A stretch of DNA of 64,000 nucleotides from Atherix ibis. Its lineage: Eukaryota; Arthropoda; Insecta; Diptera; Athericidae. The stretch is from NCBI GenBank assembly GCA_958298945.1, contig OY282605.1, positions 33,024,811 to 33,088,810 on the forward strand. The letters run 5' to 3'. Both the position numbers and the translations under genes were made by a program. This document shows, in pieces, positions 32,901 to 44,957 of this stretch (positions are counted from its first letter, which is position 1; every line of letters begins with the position of its first letter). Below the pieces are notes generated by a model, which saw only the letters and a list, made by a program, of their open reading frames with translations, did not search any database and was not told where the DNA came from.

Positions 32901-34240
32901 CCCATGAACTTAGTATAGTCGATAACACCCAAAGGAGTATCCTAGGTGAAGTTGTCCAGCACTGCTATAAATAGTGAAAACAATACCTTCGTCGATGTAC
33001 ATTAATCTTCCTTCAAGACAAAATAATTTATTTAAGAAAATAATATAAAATTGGTACTTAAAAAACGTCAGTTTAATAACTTTTCATGTAGGGGCAATAG
33101 AAGATTTTTTTTTTTGGAGTTAAATGAAATAACGGAGATAATTTGACTACTACTAGAGCATATTTCAGCTATGTCACTAGTTGGATTTGAACTCAGAAAG
33201 GCTGCGTATCAGACGCACATGTTCCGAGTAGCGTTAAAGCATGGAACTAAACTAAAACTTTAAGATTAGAAATATTTTTTTTTTATAAAAATATTATTGA
33301 AAATATTTCAGTAGATTTTAGAATAATTTACAAATATTATATGAAAATATTTCCAAAATATTAATAAATATTCCCTACATATTAATGCTTTTACGATATT
33401 TACCTTTTATTGTTAAAAGCTTATGAGAACTTACAATAAATGCATTGTGTATAGAAAAATTTTCTTTCAGACTCTTAAGTCTATTTAAGTCTATTGATGT
33501 GATGAAGATTTATGTTTCCAATATAATAAAATGACCTCGAAATAACATTAGTAGTAATTCTCGTGAGTCTAGCAAATATTTTCAGATATTAAACTAGAAA
33601 GAATATCAATGCACACGTATGTATGTATTTATGTACATATATGCGTAAGGATATAAGTAAATTTTCCCAAAACATTTATTTCTTCTCACAAATATCTTCT
33701 TATCATTAGATCAATTTTATAAAAATAAAAAAATAATGCAAGAAAAATACGTAAATTTAAAAGATAAAATCTATTCCCACGTCCATTTTCAGTTTTCCCT
33801 TGTAGAACATCAGTTGTTGATAATGACGCACGTATTATAGTACTTGGCGTTGGCGTTGATAAACTCGCTTACTAACTATATTGTATAAAAAGCTTTCTCT
33901 CTCGTAACTACGACGTAGGATAAAAGAATGCTTCCTATCATTTTCATTTATCAATATTAACCTACTTTACTTTTTCTTATGATTAATATCTTCATAGTTT
34001 TTTTTCCCTACATTTAACACATTTTTTTTTCTTTTTAAAAATTGTCTAAAATAATTTTGTTTTTTATAATGTACATTCTGTCAAATACGTATCCAGAATC
34101 GTTTATTTATATAGTCCGTACAAAAAGTTATAAAAAAAAATGTTTTGCTGTTAAGTTGGTACTAATTTACGAAATTGTCACGTACACAAATTGGAGCGAT
34201 CTGTCAACTAGTTTGTATTCATCTGCGATTTTGGTTTTGT
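32901..34240. other. Unassigned AT-rich sequence
   Basis: Apart from the tRNA-like piece at 33,178-33,245, I see no coding or repeat structure. Confidence 0.45.
33178..33245 (-). repeat. tRNA-like (SINE-like) segment
   Basis: The minus strand reads TAACGCTACTCGG (box-A-like), then TGCGTCTGATACGCA (anticodon-arm-like stem and loop), then GAGTTCAAATCC (box B GTTCAAATC). Spacing is about right for a tRNA, but the acceptor stem does not pair. A SINE head or dead tRNA is more likely than a working tRNA. Confidence 0.35.
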
Positions 34241-34244
34241 AAGT

Positions 34245-35190
34245 CGATGACAAGTGTTTTCTCTGTGATTTTTACTATGGCAAAAATATTGAACAAAGAA
34301 CAAAATTTCTTTTGATTAATTATTAATTATATTTAGTACAACTTATGGTGAGTTGGCAATATCGAAAATACAAGCAAACAAAAGGTGCAGAGCATTCAGA
34401 AAAGGTCAAAAAGTGGTTGAAGTCATTCCTCGTTCCGGTTGACCGTTAACGTTTTCGAATGCCGAAAACAAACCACAAAGTGCTCAGGATGTGGACGAAT
34501 CGGCTTATATAATTTAAGTTGATGTTTTGGTTACTAATTTTTATTACCATTTCTTTTGTGAAAATAAATATTCTAATTTTCAATAAGAAAAATAATAAAA
34601 GTAAATAAAAAGCCCAGGATATGGACATGTCTCACTAAACACGTAGCAGAAATGGGTTGTTCAAAAAGTGCTGAATCTTTTGCAAAATAAGCATTGCAAA
34701 AGACATGCTTACACGAGCCATCTGAGAATTTACTTTCATGAAACACATAATAGCGGGTGACGAAACGTGATTTCATAAGTTTGACATGCAAATCAATCAA
34801 CAAGCTTCGGAATGGCGCTTCCACACTGAGTTAACACCGAAAAAATCACGTTAAAGTCACGGAAATTAAATCATGTTGACTTTTTTCATTGATATTCACT
34901 TGGAAGAACTTTTGGAGCAGTAAACCGTTAAGGGACAATTTTTTTAGAGAATTTTAAAAGAGAGTGTTTACCAAAGAAAACCAAATTTGTGGCAAAACCA
35001 TTCTTGGATTTTGCACCACGAAAATACACTACATAACAACCATTGTACACGCATATCTGGTTGAAAGCTTAACGAATATTATCGATGTTCTCTAAACTGA
35101 AATAATTACTTCTTAGGAAATATTTTGAGTCCACTGAAGCCAAGAAGGAAAATTCGTAGAACTAACTGAAGGTGATACGGACAAGTCCTT
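34245..35190 (+). pseudogene. Mariner transposase relic (another lineage)
   Basis: Plus-strand pieces: TTYGELAISKIQANKRCRAF, KVVEVIPRSG (usual ..PRSGRP), HIIAGDET with FDMQINQQASEWRFHTELTP and KKSR, then NLWQNHSWILHHENTLHNNH (usual ILHHDNAPSH). Asp to Glu at the second box and many stops show it is dead. The insertion ends are not visible. Confidence 0.65.
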
Positions 35191-35560
35191 ATGAAAAGTG
35201 TTTCGAAGAGAGTGTTAGCATATCCAGATACACATTTGACAGAGTGTAAAATTCATTTTTTTTCTTTTTTTTTTAAATTTATATTTAGCTCAAAAAAATT
35301 ACAAGGAGAAAATTTACAAAAAAAAATCCTAAATATTCCAAATTTACAAAAAAAAAATCCTAATTCATTCCAATAAAAATTGTATTATAGTAAAAAAATA
35401 GTAAAAAAATTGCATTAATATTTGCCATTTTAGACAAATTTTGGAACAAAAATGCTGATTTTCAGCAATTTTATTCACAAAAGAGGCTCATTTCTTGCTA
35501 GGGTAATATATTTTTTTTTGGTCTTAAGTTTATGATTCTTATCTGAAATATATGTGGTTT
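35191..35560. other. AT-rich, short local duplication
   Basis: The phrase aatttacaaaaaaaaatcct occurs twice at about 35,309 and 35,339. Nothing else was recognised. Confidence 0.5.
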
Positions 35561-35564
35561 CAAT

Positions 35565-36420
35565 AAAATGTTAACCACACAACATGGCAAATTTTGTTTT
35601 ACTGTGCAAAAAGTTTCCATGACACGTTGATTTTGGAATTTTATAATGTCAATTGGCTTCTCAGCTCGTGAAGAAAAATTTTGTAATTACGCAGGTAATT
35701 TTTAAAATTTGAACCAACGGGCAACATGAACCACGTCATATTTGTATAAGCACACACAATTAGTCGTCGAGTAAAAATCGTTCAATTGCACGATCAGCGG
35801 CAAGCTGTTCATAGAATTGACCGATTTAACAGCGAACTATTTGCAAGAGAAAATCGTGCACTACACGCAAGGAAAAATTTAAGCTTAAGAACATAGACAA
35901 AATTATATTTACGCAGATAATTTTTAAATTAATTAACTTTTGCCAAATAATGGCCAAATAACAGTTAGATAAATACAAAAATTCCATCGTAATTACCCCA
36001 AAAGGATCGAATGTTGCAATAAGCCTTGTGATAGTAATTTAAATATATTTTACTTAATACATAATGGCAAAATTTAAGCAATTTTATAAAATAATAATAA
36101 AAGTAAAATTTTTATTTAAAATATTTTTTATTGAAATTCACTTTCTATATTAGATATTGGATAGCCCATATAAATTATGTATTATTTTTATTTCATGTTA
36201 GATAATTTATCGAATACCGAAACCTAATCTCTATTTTTAATAAATAAAAAGTTAATAAAAACATGTACTTTATTATCTCACATTAAAGATTCTTTCTATT
36301 TGTAACATCATATTTCCTGAGCATAATAATTTTTTAAAGCTTAACAATAAAAAATATGTCCTACAACATTTTCAAGAATTTTTACTCTATTTATGATTTT
36401 ATTAAAATTTATATTCTGTA
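35565..36420. repeat. Dispersed repeat, copy 2, with WPPRSCDL-type relic at its left
   Basis: From 35,755 it aligns with 23,262-23,930. The left part (35,590-35,690) has aaattttgttttactgtgca and the frame LILEFYNVNWLLSS, a worn form of the RVISR..DVNWPPRS block, and it resembles 20,970-21,030 and 55,330. So the dispersed repeat may be the 3' flank of one transposon family. Confidence 0.6.
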
Positions 36421-38084
36421 AAAATCTACAAATTTTGATTTCCTTTATTATTAAGAGCATTTTTCACACAAAACATTCTTCAGAGGCTGCTCCTTTCAAA
36501 CATGGTTTCAAGTTCTTAGTCATTTCTATTAATGACCTCTTCATAAGCATCATTATAAGCCAAAATTGTATATAGAAATTAATTGAAATGTTGAAAAGCT
36601 ATTGAGACTATAGCTTAAAATAATAATTATTCCACATTTTTGATTTTCTTGAATCAAGTACACTTTTTCTAAATCCATTCCAGAAACGATAATCGGAAAA
36701 GAAGTAAGAAAATCACTGATAATGACTCAATCTAATGAAATTTTTTTAAAATTAAATTACTTATAAGAAAAAAATCTTATTCTGTTCAATATTATATAAA
36801 AGAAATAAATATAGAAAGGCGTATAAAAATTTATTCTATTTCGATGGATTTTGTGATTATATAATTAAACATGTGCATTATAACGAAAGGAATATTGTCT
36901 TTGACAGAAATTGCTTTTGACAATGTAGAAGAAGATTATTCATAGAAAGTGTCACTAACAATATTTGTTAGAAACTTTGACTGATATTATATATTTCTTT
37001 CTTTATTCTTAAAAAAGGTCTGTATAAAAAACGTGATTCTGAAAAATCGATAGAATTTTATTTAACAAATTTTTTTTTTATAATAAGAACTTTGTAAGTA
37101 TTTTCCAGAAATTTTCAAAGTTTAGTTGATGAATTTACGTTTCAATAAATTTAGAATAAAATAAAAGGTACTACTTTATAAGTTAATTATTGAGAATATA
37201 ATGAGCTTTAGTCATTAAAAGGACTAAATAAAACTTAACAAGTTTTATTACATAATATAAAACCTGTTAAGTGAATTTAGTTCTAATAAGAAGTACTGAA
37301 TTTTTTCCAATCACTATAATAATATTACTTACATAAGAAATAACAAATAGAAACATTTATTGTTCGAACACGATTTAGAAGTGCTTTTGGGATTTGTTCC
37401 AATTTATTTGAGCTTGTTCTACGAATAACAAATGTCCTTTTACATTTAATGGACACAATATTTATTATACAAATATAATAACAAAATCTCAGTTGATGAT
37501 ATTTTCAACAGGATATTTTGTAAATATTTGAGAAAATTGTAATTATAATTGTTTACATAAAATACTGAAGAGCAATGGTAAAAACATATTTTCAATTAAC
37601 TATCGTATTTATGAAGGATTGTTCACAGAGGACTTTTGTTTTGTTTACTTATGGAATATTATGGATATGACACGTGTTTGCATTTTAATAAAATTTTATT
37701 GAACAACGTGTGGGAGTGAATAACTATTACACTACGTGTGAGACTAAACAGCTTCAAAAAGTTATGTATGCGCATAAACTTTTTTGTTAAATTTGTTTCT
37801 TTAAAAAGGATGAATTTTTTGAGCTTAATTTTTTAAATAAATAAAATAAAGTTTTTGTAATTTTTTTTTTGGAAATTTAAAAAAAATGCTATCCAAACAG
37901 TAATTTCACTGCGTTCCAAATTGCTTATGATAGTACGGCTATATTTGCGTAGGTGATTATGAAAGTGGTTCAATTCCACTTATATTTTTAGTTTCGAGAT
38001 ATTTAAAGTTTTGAGTCTTTAGTAAATTAAAAAATGTTTATAAAAAATATTTACTTTTGAAAAGTAAAATTTTTTTTTGATGTA
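36421..38084. other. AT-rich sequence, nothing assigned
   Basis: No coding motif, terminal repeat or tandem structure noticed on either strand. Confidence 0.5.
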
Positions 38085-39284
38085 CAATGGTAATTTGATA
38101 AGTCGGTGATAAATGCAAGAAATGTATATGATATCAGCAAGACGATATTTTTTTTATCATCTGACATTTTTAAAAAGACACCATATAAAATGTTTTTGTA
38201 TTTTATTAATATAGAAAATAGTGAATTTCGTGTATTAAAGAAACTTTTTTTTTTAAGGAAAAAACTTGAATAGTATTATGGAGACTTCTTATCATCGTAT
38301 GTAATGATTTAGAAGTGGTTTACTTTATTCTGTTGTGGCTGTATGAGTAATAGTGATACTAAGCGCCCAAGACGTCCAATTTAGATCACCACAAAAGAAA
38401 TTATTAAAAAACTCTATGAAATCGTTTCAAAAGATTCTCGACTGAAAATGTATGAGATAGTTTCCTTTGAAAAGAAAGTGAAGATAAACTTTTACATGAA
38501 TTTTTGGGTATGAGAAAGCTATCAACCAGATGGCTGCCGCATTACCTAACAACTGACCAGAAACGTGTTCGTGTAACAACTTCATTGGAGTATTTGGACA
38601 TTTTTATGCGTAATTAAAAATAAACTTTTGCGTCAATTTTTAACTGTTGATGAAACATAGATTTACCATTATACTCCAGAAATCAAAGTTAATTAAGAAC
38701 AATGGACTTTTACTAGGGAGCTTGTATTAACATAAAGAAGGTAAAAATGGTACCATCGACAGGAAAGGTTATAGCTACTGTTTTATGGGATACACATGGT
38801 ATAATCTTCATCAACCATATTGAAAAAGTCAAATCGATAACAGATTAGTATCATACAGTATTATAACTCCAGTTTAATAAAGAAATCAAGACAAAACGAT
38901 CGTATTTGGCAAAGAAAAATGTTCTGTGTTATGATACAATGCACCTGCATATTCGTCGGTAATCGCAACGATAAATTTAGTGGCAGTATACGTAAATTGT
39001 TCTCCGACTGGCCGTTTTATACAAATTTGGATACCCTAGACTTTTTTCTATTTTCAAACATGAAAAAATATCTCGGTCGAAAAAATAGTGCATGCAATTC
39101 AGAATTTATGGCTGAAACTGAGCATAGTTTGATAGTTTGTCCTAAACGAATGATATGAAGAAGTTGGAATATTGTTAAATAGACTGCATTGAGCTATAAG
39201 AAAAGTATATAGGAAATAAATCAATTTTTGTTGAATAAATAAATTCTTTGTTTCATTTATCACTGACTTATCATAATGCCCTCG
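38085..39284 (+). mobile_element. Family-E mariner, near full-length, inactivated
   Basis: The left end ttgataagtcggtgataaat and the right end (opposite strand atgataagtcagtgataaat) are inverted repeats that match the element at 15,361. TA precedes the left end at 38083-38084; the right TA is mutated. Length is 1,200 bp. Confidence 0.8.
38345..39230 (+). pseudogene. Family-E mariner transposase, many stops
   Basis: Plus-strand pieces: MSNSDTKRPRRP, EIVSKDSRLKMYEIVS, QFLTVDET with IYHYTPEIK, VIATVLWDTHGIIFINHIEK (read across a frameshift), KTKRSYLAKKNVL, LDFFLFSNMKKYLGRK and a C-terminus ending SIFVE. The first Asp box (VDET) remains. The second is degenerate (NVLCYDTMHLH-like), and the PSD motif is lost (TLDFF). 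Confidence 0.7.
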
Positions 39285-39650
39285 TTTGTACACTCATTAA
39301 AGTTTGTTTCAATATTTTCCCTAAATTTCCCCAAAATAAGATCAATATTTTTCGAACATTTAGATCGGGACTTAAATATTTTGGACGTGAAGCATGACGA
39401 GTTCTAGCATAGTGGCTTTCATAAGCGGAAAAACTTAAAATGTTTTCTTTTATAACCTTTCTGTTATCAGTCGTCATTTATTTTTTCAGATCACCCGTGC
39501 ATTTTCCAACATTTTTTAATTGTCCATCAAATTTTTTAAGGATATTTAATAAAAATCTCTTACAAACAGGAACTTTAATTAAATTATTATTATAAAAAAA
39601 ATCTTATTCCATTGACAAAATAAATAGTAACTGAATTTTGTTTTATGACG
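39285..39650. other. AT-rich sequence, nothing assigned
   Basis: Only short ORFs without motifs. Confidence 0.45.
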
Positions 39651-39654
39651 CAAC

Positions 39655-40385
39655 ACCCAAATTGTTCTAAGGATTCAATATTCACAATTTTACAGTTTAT
39701 ATTTTATAATATATACACGAACAGTTTAATAAAATTTTTAAGGAATTTGGCTCTATTCTATTTTCTTTGCCGGTGTACCTCAGGGTAGCATCGTTAAGAA
39801 AATTATATCCTCGAAATCCAAAGTTGTTTTTTGACATGAAGAGTAAAAGTAAACGACCAAACTGCATTGACATAAATTTGACTCTTTCTTAGTGGCGGTA
39901 TAACTCATTAAAAAGAGCAAGTGAGTTGTTTACAATTTTCAAGCCTACAACTCACAGAAAATTAATTATTTATTAACACTGGACTGAAACCTATATGGAG
40001 GTATGGTCTAGAACTATGAGGTTTTACTAAGCCTTCCAATTTCAGTCGTATTAAAAATTCTTCGTAAAATTGTGAATAATCTTGAGGTTCTGCTAAGCTT
40101 TCAAATCTATTCAGTTAAAAATCTTTTGTAAAATTGTGAATGCTCGTAATACTATTTCCTTTGTACGTGAACTAACTGTTCCTCGTTATATAAAGTTCCA
40201 TGCCTCTTTTATGCTCGTAACACTATTACTTTGATCTCAAAGTTCCCTTTATACATGAACTAACTATTTCTCATTATAAAAAGTTCCATGCTCATATTTT
40301 CTTATAAAAGAATTATCCTCAGTGACCCTCACCAGTAACACCCTTCGACGCTTAAGACGGCAATGGCCACGATATAATAATTGAA
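39655..40385 (+). pseudogene. Jockey-like LINE ORF2 fragment
   Basis: Plus-strand reading gives FFAGVPQGSIV at about 39,765, then after a gap LKPIWRYGLELWGFTKPSNF, ILRKIVNNLEVL and LRRLRRQWPRYN, the jockey-clade C-terminal pattern. The RT core between is missing. A block of about 75 bp is duplicated in tandem at 40,142-40,300 (phrases tgaactaact and aaagttccatgc). Confidence 0.65.
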
Positions 40386-42599
40386 GTATATAATGACATC
40401 TTCAGCAACCAATCTAATTGTTACCTATAGTAGTTTTAGGTATCTAATTTATTTAAAAAAAAAACAAATTTAATTTCTTATAAATATTGAGTGACATTTT
40501 TTTATGTTTATAAAAAAAATTTTAGGTTCTTGGTAAGATAAGCGCCATTTTGTTATATTTATGAAAAAATTTAAAAGTTCTGCTGAATTAGCTAAACCTA
40601 CACGATCGACTTTACCGTTTACACAATAAAGCATTAGTCGGATTCTGGAATCTTCCATTGAAATTGCTTTGAAATGTAGAAAAAAAGAAAACATTTTGTT
40701 AACTTGTATATTCCCAAATAATCTAGAGGCAATGAACAAATTTCCGAAACTAAGGCCAAGGCTACAATAATAAAATGGTGATAATATATTACAAAAAGAA
40801 AAATAACTTTTTGATAACCTTCAGGATGGTAGCTTAATAATGTCACCAAGAAACTTTAGTCCTTTAGCAATAATGTATGAGTACTTTCCTTAAAAGGGCT
40901 TACAACTAATAGCCACTTACACAAAGTAGTCATATTGAAGTTTAGCAGCAGAGTCTATTTAATATTGGTTACTATTAATGTAAATATTTTTAATATTGAG
41001 TTTTATTCTAGAATAAATATTGATAATCTCAATATATGTACTTGATATTAGATAGAGTATTAGTGTTTTACTAGAGATAAAATTATTTTTTATTATACAA
41101 TAATTAGAAAACTTTTTAATCAACTATTTTCATAAAATAAATATAGAGAAAATGCTATTCTTTTAATAAGGAATTTTCTTTAGTTTTTCCTACAAAAATA
41201 GACTATACAATATATTAATATTGAAAATTAAAAAAATATATAAAAATTATAATAGCACGAGCTATTTTTTAATACTACTTATTTTTATGCAAACAAACAC
41301 TCAAACATTCAATAAGAAAAATAATAAAAACAAGATAGATAGACAAGGAATTTTCTGAACATTTTTTCAAATAAATAAAATGTAGAAATTATTGTAGTAA
41401 ATAAAAAACATTCCTAAAATAATATTTATATATTTATTCTTAATATAACTTATATAAGCTTTTAGTCGAATTTTATCTTAAGTTTATTGATAACTTATCC
41501 ATTTTAAGTAGATTCTTTTCCTGACTATATTTTATATTTTGAAATTTTATTGTATAATTCATCCTCTGAAAATATTTCAATTATGTCGACTGTATGAGAG
41601 GAAAAAAAGATAAAACAATTGTGAAAAATATCAATAAAAATTTTAAATATTTTTTATTTATATTCAAATATTTTCACATTTTATTAGAAATTTATTCTTA
41701 AGAGGCGTTATTCTTTTAAGTATGTTTACATAATAAGGAAATAATCCCTTTTATTATATAAAATACAAGGATTATGAAAGAATTATGATAAATAATATTG
41801 CCAAACAAGCCAAAGCAGCTTATTCCATAATAATAAGAAAACAATTTTAATATTCGTCGTTCTAATGGAAGCATAACTAATCGATGATAACCAAAAATGT
41901 AAACAAATTTTCGTATCCATGCTGGAGAATATGAATTTCTATTTGTATACTCGTCCATATAGGAATAATTTTTATAATATTATTATGAAAATAAAATTAA
42001 GAATATTTTATTTGCGTTAATACGAACTCAATTGATAATGAAATATCAAAGAATTGAATAACAAAATTCTACTCTGTAAGATATTTTTTTCGAGTTTAGA
42101 TAGTATTCATAAAAGTTTTCAAAGAATTTTTTTTTATTTTCAGAAAGTTTTACTACATAACTTTTATTAATAATTTGTTTAATGACATCAAAGTACAAAC
42201 TAAATTGGTATTTAATTGTCCATCATCAAAAATAATACTCAGTCAGCATATAATTTCGGACTTATATACAGGATCTCAAGAAAAATTATTTTTATAAATA
42301 AAAAAAAATAATTTTCTTTAGATTCTAATCACATAAATAAGAGACAGAATAAATTTTTTATAAATATTAATTTTTTTAATAATAATTTGAGAATTTTAAG
42401 AAATATTATTTAATATAATATTATTCCAAAAACAAAACTTCTGGCTATGATATTATCACCTCAAATACACTACAATAATTTTCTAAAAGAGAAATAGTCT
42501 TCCTTGTTACACTACATAACTCCATACTTTGAATAAGATATTTTCCAATTATCTGCAAATTTATCATTATAAAAATAATCCCTAAATCCAATTAACCTA
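40386..42599. other. AT-rich; two weak minus-strand ORFs
   Basis: An 80-codon minus-strand ORF at 41,716-41,958 (MDEYTNRNSYSPAWIRKFVY...) is hydrophobic and could be an N-terminal exon of a membrane protein. An ORF at 40,470-40,739 is less AT-rich in its middle. Neither has a homologue I recognise or clear splice partners. I list them as possible only. Confidence 0.25.
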
Positions 42600-42893
42600 C
42601 AAGCTTTTCAAAAATCTTTGGAAAAATAGTCCGCCACTGCTCACATCACCTACTCGAAACCACAAATTTAATTCCCAACCACCAATTTGACTTCCACTCC
42701 AAACACTCCACTACCCGGCAGTATCATCGAAAAAAAAGACTACTATCACGATGATTTGCTTCATATAAGTCAAGCTTTTGAGAGAGTTTGGCACGCAAGA
42801 CGATGCTCCTTTTTACTTACAATATTTCATAGTCCTAAGATCATTCTTTTCCAACCGACACTTTCAAGTAAACAAAATCAACAAACTCTCCAA
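42600..42893 (+). pseudogene. Jockey-like LINE reverse transcriptase fragment
   Basis: Plus-strand pieces IPNHQFDFHSKHSTT (usual HQFGFR..HST) and LHISQAFERVWHARR (usual DVSQAFDRVWHDGL) are jockey-type RT blocks. It is cut at 42,893 by a mariner terminus. The LINE C-terminal piece at 44,958-45,540 could be the other side of the same insertion. Confidence 0.7.
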
Positions 42894-42894
42894 T

Positions 42895-43300
42895 ACGAGG
42901 TCTGTTCGAAAAGTTTTTATTTCAGAATAAAAAGTATTTTGTAAATGTGGCTGGTCATTCAACGGAATGAGGAAACCAGGCATTTTTGTTTCTTTCGTTA
43001 AGTTGACATCTTTATTTTTATTATAAAAATTGACAAAATTTTACTTTGCAATGTGTTTAAACGGCTTTTAATAATTTATGCCGTCAAAAAAGTGGTCAAA
43101 AAGTGAAAAGTTCGTGGTTGAACAAATGTAAACAAATGTGATTTTGACAGTTCAAAGTTTATCGGAAAATAGTTCAGTGCCGGTGTGCGTAAAGTGTGCG
43201 CAAGTGGGAGTGATTGCAAAGAAATACTATTCCTAAGAACATAAGCGCAGTTTTGTCAAGGTATACATTAATCGCTAATGAATGGAGGTAAATAAGTTAT
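42895..43300 (+). mobile_element. Mariner-superfamily 5' end, partial
   Basis: A terminal-repeat-like start (cgaggtctgttcgaaaagtt) after TA at 42,893-42,894 is followed by several hundred bases with no readable transposase. The opposite end was not found. Confidence 0.4.
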
Positions 43301-43744
43301 GCCTTAGTTGTTAGTATTTCTAATTGGCATAAGTGCAGTATAATCTTCGTAAGAAGTTGATATCGATAAATAAAACAACACAAAATTATTTATTCGAACA
43401 ATACTATCAAACAACACAAAATTCACAATATTAATTATATTTGCTAACGTATAATAATGTCATAAATGAAAATGGTTTTAAAAATAATGTTATAAAAGAA
43501 AATGGTTTTAATCGCATACTGAATTTTAAAATTGGCCCCCCACTGATTTACACCGTTTCTGTTACTTAGCATATGTGTATATGTGTGCGTTCTTACGAAT
43601 GGATTCTCGAAAAAATTTGGACATAATTTTTTTATAAAGGCCTATCCAGTTCTTCTATAATCTAAGAAAAAATCTATACAAATGTATGCGAGTAGTACGA
43701 ATTCTTGCCGTTTTTGTAATAATGCAGACAGAAAATTGCATACA
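43301..43744. other. Unassigned
   Basis: A short duplication (aaaatggtttta at about 43,468 and 43,500) is the only structure seen. Confidence 0.45.
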
Positions 43745-44957
43745 CGAGGTCTGTTCAAAAATTATCCCGAATTTTGTGTTTTTTTTTTTAAAATTATTTA
43801 TTTATTCAAAAATTATCCCGAATTTTGTGTTTTTTTTTTAAATTATTTATTTATCCAGATATTATACACTTGCGTTAACGTTTTTTTGCAATCCTCGAAG
43901 CACTTAAAAAATCATTTTTTGTGATCTTGTTCAGCTCCTCCTTTGATGCCGCCTTTATCTGCTCAATCGTAGCATAGCGTCGTCCTTTCATGGGGCTCTT
44001 CAGTTTCGGGAATAAGAAAAAGTCACAGGAGGCCAGATCTGGGGAATACGGTGGCTTCGGCATTATTAATGTGTTGTTTTTGGCCAAAAATGGCAAAAAC
44101 CAATTTTTGTTCTTCCACAAATCCGGGCGTTTCTGGCGGATTGCTTCACGAAACTTGCGCATAAGTTGCAGGTAATATTCCTTATTGCCCGTTATACCCT
44201 GTGACAAGAACTCATGATGCATCACGCCCCTGCAATCGAAGAAAACTGTAAGCAAAACCTTAACATTCGACCGAACTAGGCGCGCTTTTTTCGGTCTTGG
44301 CGCGTGCGGCAGTTTCAATTGGAATGATTGAGCTTTGGTTTCCAGGCCATAGCCATAAAACCATAATTCGTCATCAGTTATGACTCTCTGGAGCAAATTT
44401 TGGTCGTCGCGGACAGAGTCCAACAGCTCCTTAGCAATGTTAATGCGATGCTGTTTTTGGTCTAAATTGAGCAATTTTGATACGAATTTCGCGGCGATCC
44501 GTCTTACGACCAAATCATTGGTAAAAATCGAATGGCACGAGGCAATCGATATGTTTAAGTCCTCAGCAACTTCTCTAACGGTGATTCGACGATTGGCCAA
44601 TACTATTTTCTCCACTTCATCAATGTTTTCGTTGAAAACACGCTTTTCGTCTATCACATCTTCTCGGCCCTCTGAGAACATTTTGTACCACCGATAAACG
44701 TTGCTTCGGTCCAAGGTATCTTCACCATATGCCACAATCAACATTCGGACCGTGTCCGCGAAATTAATTTTGTTTTTCACAGAAAGTTTGATAAAGATTC
44801 TTTGATCAATTTTTTTGGAATGGACAAAAATCGAAAATGAGCCAAAACACGTGCAAGCAAAGCAGCTGTCAAAAATTAACTGAAAATTAAAAATGGCCGA
44901 ACTTTTCGGCATAAGTGAGAGACTTAAGTACCAACATAACGCCACAAAAAATGGCAA
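43745..44957 (-). mobile_element. Family-A mariner, longest open copy, 5' end cut off
   Basis: The left end cgaggtctgttcaaaaatta matches the family, but the flanking TA is now CA. A 49-bp block of the 3' untranslated region is duplicated at 43,757-43,853. The right side stops inside the 5' untranslated region, after cataacgccacaaaaaatgg, where a LINE fragment begins. So the 5' terminal repeat is missing. Confidence 0.85.
43875..44797 (-). pseudogene. Family-A transposase, open but defective
   Basis: This is a long uninterrupted frame on the minus strand: IDQRIFIKLSVKNKINFADT, DRSNVYRWYKMFSEGREDVI, NRRITVREVAEDLNISIASC, then RVITDDELWFYGYGLETK, PRPKKARLVRSNVKVLLTVF, KRPDLWKNKNWFLPFLAKNN and PPYSPDLASCDFFLFPKL. 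The start Met is Ile here, and the open frame simply runs on upstream into the 5' untranslated region. The block with the second catalytic Asp is lost by a 42-bp in-frame deletion at 44,092. The C-terminus is altered (LSASRIAKKR for the usual LKCFEDWKKRW). Confidence 0.85.

Noticed and set aside
41716..41958. Chemoreceptor exon
   Set aside because: Hydrophobic and open, but A/T-rich DNA gives such ORFs by chance; no conserved motif or neighbouring exon was seen.
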